NCBI GenBank assembly: GCA_017452335.1
Contig: JAFTMP010000150.1
Span: 1-11,441 of the forward strand
Length of the DNA stretch: 11,441 nucleotides
From: Clostridia bacterium
GTDB taxonomy: Bacteria; Bacillota; Clostridia; Oscillospirales; CAG-272
Reading direction: 5' to 3'
The number at the start of each line of letters is the position of its first letter. The stretch's first letter is position 1. Under the pieces are notes generated by a model that did not search any database, was not told the DNA's origin, and worked only from the letters and a program-made list of their open reading frames with translations. Below are positions 6,843 to 11,441 of this stretch, piece after piece. The position numbers and the translations under genes were made by a program.

Positions 6843-7021
6843 GGGGTGTCTCAAATGCATTCTGCATTTGGTAGACACCCCATGGTTTTTGCCTTGTCGG
6901 TTAAAAACCGCCATTCGCCTCCTTTGGGAGTCGAAAACGGCAAATTCCCGGGCGCGAAAAAGCCTCCCTAAGGCTTTTTCGCGCGAGGGGCTATCTCAAA
7001 TTGCAAATTTGAGATAGCCCC
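6843..7021. repeat. Multi-hairpin element with imperfect inverted ends (MITE-like or terminator cluster)
   Basis: This 179-bp non-coding stretch between the dehydratase gene and the next promoter is made of back-to-back hairpins. The left arm (6843-6881) is GGGGTGTCT, CAAATGCA, loop, TGCATTTG, AGACACCCC, a 17-bp stem with a 2-nt bulge. A centre follows with small stems (6898-6910, and about 6910-6942 around CTCC-TTT-GGGAG). Next is a 13-bp perfect stem, GCGCGAAAAAGCC (6952-6964) with GGCTTTTTCGCGC (6972-6984). The right arm (6987-7021) is a perfect 16-bp stem starting GGGGCTATCTCAAATT. The outer sequences GGGG..TCTCAAAT and ATTTGAGA..CCCC are inverted copies of each other, as expected of a miniature transposon related to an insertion sequence. 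No coding capacity and no clear target duplication were seen. Confidence 0.6.
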
Positions 7022-7027
7022 TTTTTT
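6987..7027 (+). terminator. Strong hairpin with T run, probable terminator downstream of the dehydratase gene
   Basis: A 16-bp perfect stem (6987-7002 with 7006-7021) with a GCA loop is followed directly by TTTTTT (7022-7027). It forms the right end of the multi-hairpin element and would stop any read-through from the dehydratase gene before the promoter at 7141. Confidence 0.7.
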
Positions 7028-7140
7028 GCGTTATGCGCGCAAAGTGGAAGGATGTTGGTCAAGTTGCACAAAAACGATGGTTCAAAATTGTGCATTTCGA
7101 TGATTTTGTGAGCGATGCGGATGAAATCGGGGCAAAAGAA

Positions 7141-7169
7141 TTGACAAAAAACAAATTCGGGAGTATAAT
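7141..7169 (+). promoter_or_regulatory. Perfect-consensus sigma-A promoter of the F5/8C-dockerin protein gene
   Basis: TTGACA (7141-7146), a 17-bp spacer and TATAAT (7164-7169), a perfect match at both boxes. The predicted start of transcription near 7176 leaves a leader of about 100 nt. That leader shows only a small GCTC-GAAA-GAGC hairpin (7243-7254) just before the ribosome binding site. Confidence 0.9.
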
Positions 7170-7262
7170 GTATCCGTATCGGTATTCCCTTGGCGCTTTT
7201 TGGGTTGACGTAGAAAAGGCAGGGGTGTACAAATCAAAAAGAGCTCGAAAGAGCAAAACGAA

Positions 7263-7268
7263 AAGGAG
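7263..7268 (+). promoter_or_regulatory. Ribosome binding site that fixes the start at 7276
   Basis: AAGGAG lies 7 nt upstream of ATG 7276. The longer in-frame start at 7033 lies upstream of the promoter at 7141-7169 and so would not be on the transcript; its first 81 residues also lack a signal peptide. Confidence 0.9.
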
Positions 7269-7275
7269 AACACTT

Positions 7276-10200
7276 ATGAGCAAAAGAATTTTTTCGTTCT
7301 TGCTTGCCGCGTTGATGGTGCTGAGTACCATTCCCGCGGTGGCATTGGTATCCGGTGCGGAAGCAGAATCTGCTTTGGTAACGGTATCGCTGAATGCGCC
7401 CGTTAAGGCGGGAAATGGCTGGCATGATGATGCAGCTAAAGTTACCAATGGAAACGCCGACCGTTATTTTGACCTTGGTTATTGGGGAACCGGTGGAAAA
7501 ATAGACGGGGCGAACGGGAAGAAGGTGGAAGACCCTTCCACGGTATATCCTCTTGCCGAAAGCAAGTGCTATGTGGAAATTGACCTTGGTGCATCCTACA
7601 ATGTAAAGCAGTTTGACGTGTGGACTATAACGGGCAGAGACTATCGTTTTGTGCTGTACGGCACCAATGATAACACTGCTGATATCACCACATGGACAAA
7701 GCTCGGTGGAAAAGAGAGCGAGGGAACTATGACCAGTGCAGGTCATACCACGACGCTTGAAACCGCTGTGAATTGCCGCTATGTTCGCGCTTATGGTATC
7801 TATAATAATGAGAACATTGGCTTCCATTTCAATGAGATTTCCATAAAAGCCGAGGTGAACAAGCTGAATATCCGTCCCAGATTCAGTCAAATTGAAAACT
7901 GGGCAAACAGCACCAGCATGGGCGAAAAAATGGAAGTGACTCAGATTCTGGTTGGCATTGACGATTCTGAGATGATCTTCGATTCCGGCGTTACCTGGAA
8001 TGGTCAAACTTTGGAAGAAGAGTTGAAGAAAGGAACTTATAAAACGCAGCTGGTGATCGAAACCGGTAGTTATGGCGGTAAAACGGGTATGATTGGAAAG
8101 GTGCTGGATATTGACTATTCCACCCGCTATGATACCATGCTTCGTTTCGAGCCTTGTATCGTTGATGATCCCTTCGTTCCTGTGAAGGGCGTGACTTATC
8201 AGATCAGACTGAATCTCTTCAATAAAGACGGTTCCCTCTATGCTACGGGCGTTAATTCTTGGACCTGCCCTGTGAGCACGAGATTTATCTATGATGAAGG
8301 AACTACCTTTACAGACTATCCTTCTACCAAGCAAATCGGCTGGTACGGATCAAAGTCTGAAATGTGCGGCGGCACGGATCTGGTGTTCCTGCCCAATAAT
8401 GTTTCGACAGCGTTTGTTTCCGGAATGTATGATTCGGAAATGGTGATCGGCTCTGCAGTGTATCCTTTGGAGACTCTTGAAAACAACTATTCTTGGGCTT
8501 ATGAAAACTATATGGCAAGAGTAAGAATCTTGAAGGAAGGCTTCACGCCCGCTCCCGGAGTGAGCTACGATGTTGTTTTCAATTCGTACACAACGTCTGT
8601 TCCTTCCGGCGACAAGGTTCTGATTATGACTTATACCGCTCCCGGATTTGTGAACGCCACCGCTATGGATGCCAACGTTCCGTATATCTACGATATCGGA
8701 GCTGAAAACGGTAAGGTGCTGGTTGATTTCAATAACGAGACCGGCGAGTACACCTTGACAGCCAACATGCCTGCAGAAGGCTACGGCTTTGATCACTGGG
8801 AAGTGGATGGCAAGGCTATCGAGCACACCGATACCGCTTATACGTTTAAGGCTGTTGACGGTGCGAAGAGCACTGTGAAAGCAGTTTACAAGAAGTGGGT
8901 GAAGGTAAACTGGGTAGTAAACGGCGAAACCGTTGTGGATTATGTTGCACCGGGTAAGACCCCCGTTCCTCCTGTAGGCACAACCGACGGTTATGAGACC
9001 CATGCGGTCACCTATACCTTTACCGGCTGGGATAAGGAGATTGTGGCGGCAACAGAGGAAGCAACCTATACTGCACAGTACACCGAGAGCGCACGTGCGC
9101 CCAGAGTTCCCACTTTGAGTATTGGCTATGGCGATGAGGGTATTGAAAATTCCAGCTCCGGTGCGAGAGCTCTTATCAGACTTGAGAGTGATCCTGAAAA
9201 CTGCGATTTGGCAGAATTGCTTAAGAATAAGTCGAATTACCGCTTTGTTCTGCGCTTTAACTGGACTGAGGATGGCGTTGCAAAGGAAGTAACCGTAGAA
9301 TCCCAGCCGACAAGCTCTATTTGGGGCGGCGACAGCGCATCCTGGTTTGCTCAAAGATTCCCCCTGTTTGGAGCACATGAAGGCTTTGCTCTTGTAAAGG
9401 ATCAGAAGTATGTTTTGAATATGGATGTTTACGACTTGACTGTTGAAGGATATGGCGAAGAGGGTTACCACTACATTTCTACCAACAGCACCGTAGAGTT
9501 CTGCATTTCTGACGAGCCCGTTACTTTCGAGTACTACACCGTAACTTGGACCAAGGGCGGCGAGACTGTTGCAACCGAGACTTGGAGAGAAGGCCTTATC
9601 CCTGTTGCTCCTGTTCCTGCAACCTATACTGAGGGTACTAAGATCTACACCTTGAATACTCCCGTTGTGGAAGTATCCGAAAATGTTACTTATGAGATCG
9701 TCTACGACATGGTTGATACCGCTGCACTGACCCTTGGTAAATGGGGCACCGGTTGGGAAAACTGGTTAAACAGCCCCAACAACCCCACCCCCGGTCAGCA
9801 GCCCGGTATTACTCAGCTTCTTCTGAGAATCTATGATTACCAGGGAAATGGCTTTGAGAAACTCTTTGATGACAAGGCAAACTACACTTGGGAATTGACT
9901 ATTAACGGTAAGACTTATATTCATACGCCCGAAACCTTGGGTAGCGGATATGCAATTTACCGCTTCGAGCTTTGCACTGATGAGCAGTTTGTTCCCGTGT
10001 ACGGCGAAAGCTATGAAATTGGTCTGAGACTGCTGAATGCGGACGGCTCTGTAGCATACTACAGCGCCAATACCGTTACAACGACCGTTCCCGTGGTTCC
10101 TGTTCACGATCACGTTGAAGGTGAGAGCGCGTTCAAGGATTCTACCGTGTACGAAGAAGGATACAAGGGTTACGTTTGCGAAACCTGTAAGGGCCTTGTG

Positions 10201-10530
10201 GTAACCGAAACGATCGCAAAGAAGGAAGCGATCGGTGGCGATATCGACGGCGACGGACAGGTGATGATCGGTGACGTAACCGCACTGCTGAACTTCTTGG
10301 CAATGTCTGCTGAAGAACAGGCTGCAGTGATCGAAGGAAGGCTGCTTCATGTAGAGGCTCTGAACGTAGACGGCAGTGCTGATGCTGAAACCAGCGCGTC
10401 CACGATGACGATCGGTGATGTTACTGTTTTGCTTTCCGTTCTCTCGGATGCTGAGGGCTACGAGGCAGTTTTAGGCGAGTTTGTTCAAGCGCCTGTAGAA
10501 GATTCCGAATCTGCTGTTGAAGTTGGCTGA
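7276..10530 (+). CDS. Secreted F5/8 type C domain protein with unrecognised repeats, InlB-type repeats and atypical C-terminal dockerin
   Basis: A 1084-residue exported protein. Residues 1-30 form a signal peptide (MSKRIFSFLLAALMVLS, then AxA cleavage near SGAEA). Residues about 36-195 look like an F5/8 type C/discoidin domain (CYVEIDLGASYNVKQFDVWT, RFVLYGTND, NCRYVRAYGIYN), a fold that binds sugars or surfaces. Four diverged copies of one module follow (about 197-342, 350-460, 612-750 and 816-942). They share a pattern of [RQ]xxLxxG or RFExC, then FxPxxGxxYxIxLxxxNxDGS. Between copies lie Listeria/Bacteroides-type repeats (about 461-611, FDHWEVDGKAI and FTGWDKEIVAA; and about 752-815). A knuckle DHVEGE...CETC (C968, C971) precedes the dockerin. 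Dockerin loop 1 is classic (DIDGDGQVMIGD, from D989). Loop 2 (NVDGSADAETSASTMTIGD, from N1030) carries an insertion. No catalytic domain was recognised. It is probably a surface or adhesion component docking to a cohesin. Confidence 0.82.
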   Translation: MSKRIFSFLLAALMVLSTIPAVALVSGAEAESALVTVSLNAPVKAGNGWHDDAAKVTNGNADRYFDLGYWGTGGKIDGANGKKVEDPSTVYPLAESKCYVEIDLGASYNVKQFDVWTITGRDYRFVLYGTNDNTADITTWTKLGGKESEGTMTSAGHTTTLETAVNCRYVRAYGIYNNENIGFHFNEISIKAEVNKLNIRPRFSQIENWANSTSMGEKMEVTQILVGIDDSEMIFDSGVTWNGQTLEEELKKGTYKTQLVIETGSYGGKTGMIGKVLDIDYSTRYDTMLRFEPCIVDDPFVPVKGVTYQIRLNLFNKDGSLYATGVNSWTCPVSTRFIYDEGTTFTDYPSTKQIGWYGSKSEMCGGTDLVFLPNNVSTAFVSGMYDSEMVIGSAVYPLETLENNYSWAYENYMARVRILKEGFTPAPGVSYDVVFNSYTTSVPSGDKVLIMTYTAPGFVNATAMDANVPYIYDIGAENGKVLVDFNNETGEYTLTANMPAEGYGFDHWEVDGKAIEHTDTAYTFKAVDGAKSTVKAVYKKWVKVNWVVNGETVVDYVAPGKTPVPPVGTTDGYETHAVTYTFTGWDKEIVAATEEATYTAQYTESARAPRVPTLSIGYGDEGIENSSSGARALIRLESDPENCDLAELLKNKSNYRFVLRFNWTEDGVAKEVTVESQPTSSIWGGDSASWFAQRFPLFGAHEGFALVKDQKYVLNMDVYDLTVEGYGEEGYHYISTNSTVEFCISDEPVTFEYYTVTWTKGGETVATETWREGLIPVAPVPATYTEGTKIYTLNTPVVEVSENVTYEIVYDMVDTAALTLGKWGTGWENWLNSPNNPTPGQQPGITQLLLRIYDYQGNGFEKLFDDKANYTWELTINGKTYIHTPETLGSGYAIYRFELCTDEQFVPVYGESYEIGLRLLNADGSVAYYSANTVTTTVPVVPVHDHVEGESAFKDSTVYEEGYKGYVCETCKGLVVTETIAKKEAIGGDIDGDGQVMIGDVTALLNFLAMSAEEQAAVIEGRLLHVEALNVDGSADAETSASTMTIGDVTVLLSVLSDAEGYEAVLGEFVQAPVEDSESAVEVG

Positions 10531-10548
10531 TTATGTACGACTTGCGTT

Positions 10549-10572
10549 TGCTCCCTCGTTTGCGGGGGAGCA
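10549..10572 (+). terminator. Possible terminator after the F5/8C-dockerin gene
   Basis: A 7-bp stem, TGCTCCC (10549-10555) with GGGAGCA (10566-10572), closes a loop of about 10 nt, and flanking TTTG/CAAA bases could extend it. It starts 18 nt after the stop codon. Only a weak CTGCTTTTC tract follows, so efficiency is doubtful and some read-through into the next gene is possible. Confidence 0.45.
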
Positions 10573-10638
10573 GATGCAAACTGCTTTTCGAAAAAAGAAT
10601 CATTTGGGGCTTTTGGGATGCAAAAGACGGAATTTTTG

Positions 10639-10660
10639 CTCAACTATCTAAATAGTTAAG
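10639..10660. promoter_or_regulatory. 22-bp near-palindrome upstream of the cohesin-like gene
   Basis: AACTAT-CTAA-ATAGTT (10642-10657) is a perfect 6-bp inverted repeat. It extends outward to CTCAACTAT / ATAGTTAAG with one mismatch. It sits about 30 bp upstream of the -35 box at 10690, a fitting place for an operator or activator site. No regulator is identified. Confidence 0.3.
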
Positions 10661-10689
10661 TGCTTTTCTGAAAAAAAGAGAAAAAACAC

Positions 10690-10717
10690 TTGACATTTCA
10701 GAAAAATCTGCTATACT
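10690..10717 (+). promoter_or_regulatory. Sigma-A promoter of the cohesin-like protein gene
   Basis: TTGACA (10690-10695), a 16-bp spacer and TATACT (10712-10717). The predicted start of transcription is near 10724. The leader of about 55 nt contains a small hairpin, GAGGG-GGTA-CCCTC (10740-10753), upstream of the ribosome binding site. Confidence 0.82.
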
Positions 10718-10778
10718 GTATACGGAAAAAATGCATTTAGAGGGGGTACCCTCGAAAAAACAAAAAGTGAGGTATATT

Positions 10779-11441
10779 ATGAAAAATCGCATTCTTTCAT
10801 TTGTTCTCGCTGTAGTGATGGTGCTTGCACTGGTTCCCGCAACTGTGCTCGCGTCTTCTGCTGCGCAGAACGATGTCACCGTCACTATGGGTAACGGCAC
10901 TGCTGTTCCCGGCGGCTTGGCTTACCTGGGCGTTTTCGTTTCCGACACTTCTGTTGGCGACTATGACGGTATCTGCAACCTGCAGGTAAAGTTCACCCTT
11001 CCCGAGGGTATCACTGTTGTTGAAGACAAGACTGAGTGCTCCTGGTATGTTACCGGTGCAGAACCCTCTTGGTTCACCAACGTAAGCGCTGCACAGGCAG
11101 CTGGTACTGCTGACGCAGGCGAGTTCATCGCTACTGCTGCTGCTCTGGAAGCTAAGGGTGGCGCGTATGTTGCAACTCTCGCTTTCGAAGTAGCTGACAC
11201 TGTTGTTGCAGGTACTTATGACGTGTCCTTTGTTGTAGAAGAGCTGACCTACAGAGGCACTGCTGACGTGAAGCATGACGACCTGGCTTCCATCACCACT
11301 GTTTCCGGTAAGATTATCGTTGGCGCTGAGGGCGATTTCGCTGCTGACGAGTACGAAGGCTCCGGTGAAGACTATGTTGTTTCTGCTACCAATGCAAGCG
11401 GTAAGGTTGTTACCTCTCTGCTGAATGCTGATGGCGACAGC
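10779..11441 (+). CDS. Secreted cohesin-like domain protein (3' end outside window)
   Basis: The frame is open to the right edge, giving 221 residues with no stop. Residues 1-28 form a signal peptide (MKNRILSFVLAVVMVLALVP, then AxxxLASSA) very like that of the upstream protein. Residues about 31-185 have the layout of a cohesin or related carbohydrate-binding beta-sandwich: a first strand DVTVTMGNGTAVPGG, then YLGVFVSD, a central LQVKFTLPEGITVVE, then GGAYVATLAFEVADTVVAGTYDVSF and a closing TTVSGKIIVGAEG strand. Cohesins bind dockerins, and dockerins are present in both upstream secreted proteins, one of them the immediate neighbour. Start support is GTGAGG, 6 nt before the ATG, a moderate site. 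Codon choice (GCT, GTT, ACC, AAG, GAG) is much more uniform than in the first dockerin gene, suggesting high expression. Further domains, such as more cohesins or an anchor, may lie beyond the edge. Confidence 0.65.
   Translation, partial: MKNRILSFVLAVVMVLALVPATVLASSAAQNDVTVTMGNGTAVPGGLAYLGVFVSDTSVGDYDGICNLQVKFTLPEGITVVEDKTECSWYVTGAEPSWFTNVSAAQAAGTADAGEFIATAAALEAKGGAYVATLAFEVADTVVAGTYDVSFVVEELTYRGTADVKHDDLASITTVSGKIIVGAEGDFAADEYEGSGEDYVVSATNASGKVVTSLLNADGDS

Noticed and set aside
5827..6867. Minus-strand open frame of 346 codons opposite the dehydratase gene
   Set aside because: It is antisense to strongly conserved dehydratase motifs, its His/Gln-rich translation resembles no family, and its position reflects codon bias of the real gene.
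7065..7094. TGCACAA / TTGTGCA inverted repeat upstream of the 7141 promoter
   Set aside because: It has only 7 bp with a 16-nt gap, lies about 47 bp from the -35 box, and nothing further supports a function.
7033..7275. Longer N-terminus of the F5/8C protein starting at ATG 7033
   Set aside because: The stretch contains a perfect TTGACA-17-TATAAT promoter, lies right after a terminator hairpin, and would put 81 non-secretory residues before the signal peptide.
7176..7275. Possible riboswitch in the 100-nt leader of the F5/8C protein gene
   Set aside because: No conserved core of a known riboswitch class was found; only one 4-bp GAAA-capped hairpin is visible.
7234..9471. Two long minus-strand open frames (366 and 373 codons) opposite the F5/8C protein gene
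   Set aside because: Both are antisense to a gene with promoter, ribosome binding site, signal peptide and recognisable domains. Their translations show no domain signal.

Overview
The window looks like a chromosomal segment of a low-to-medium G+C Gram-positive anaerobe of the class Clostridia, probably a gut Oscillospiraceae-like lineage. The grounds are a rpsF-ssb-rpsR operon with a zinc-type S18, sigma-A promoters close to TTGACA-16/17-TATAAT, strong AGGAGG-type ribosome binding sites, and large secreted proteins with dockerin, FN3-like, F5/8 type C and Listeria/Bacteroides-type repeat modules. No species can be named from the sequence alone.

Left part (1-1620). The window opens in the 3' end of a BspA-type leucine-rich-repeat surface protein on the + strand, with a C-terminal hydrophobic anchor and basic tail. 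It converges on the minus-strand operon rpsF (S6), ssb (single-stranded DNA-binding protein) and rpsR (S18), and the two share a bidirectional hairpin terminator. The operon has a textbook promoter and a structured leader of about 107 nt that is a good candidate for the S6:S18 autoregulatory leader.

Middle (1690-4810). A divergent promoter drives a 991-residue secreted protein. It carries a papain-like (CHAP/NlpC-type) domain that seems to lack its catalytic cysteine, an SH3-like and an Ig-like domain, five tandem 78-residue FN3-like repeats in an exact 234-bp register, and a C-terminal type I dockerin. A strong terminator follows.

Centre (4838-7027). A separately promoted gene encodes a four-helix membrane protein of the CapD/WbpM/PglF family, a UDP-sugar 4,6-dehydratase used in surface glycan synthesis. 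It is followed by a 180-bp multi-hairpin element with imperfect inverted ends (MITE-like, or a cluster of terminators).

Right part (7141-11441). A perfect consensus promoter drives a 1084-residue secreted protein with an F5/8 type C domain, four diverged copies of a roughly 110-145-residue module that I do not recognise, InlB-type repeats and an atypical C-terminal dockerin. Directly downstream, with its own promoter, begins a secreted cohesin-like protein that runs off the window.

Taken together the window combines a translation/replication housekeeping operon with a cell-surface island. Two dockerin proteins and an adjacent cohesin-like protein suggest a non-catalytic cohesin-dockerin assembly on the cell surface, with the LRR protein and the sugar dehydratase as other surface functions. 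The assembly is inferred from domain signatures and gene adjacency; nothing here shows binding directly.
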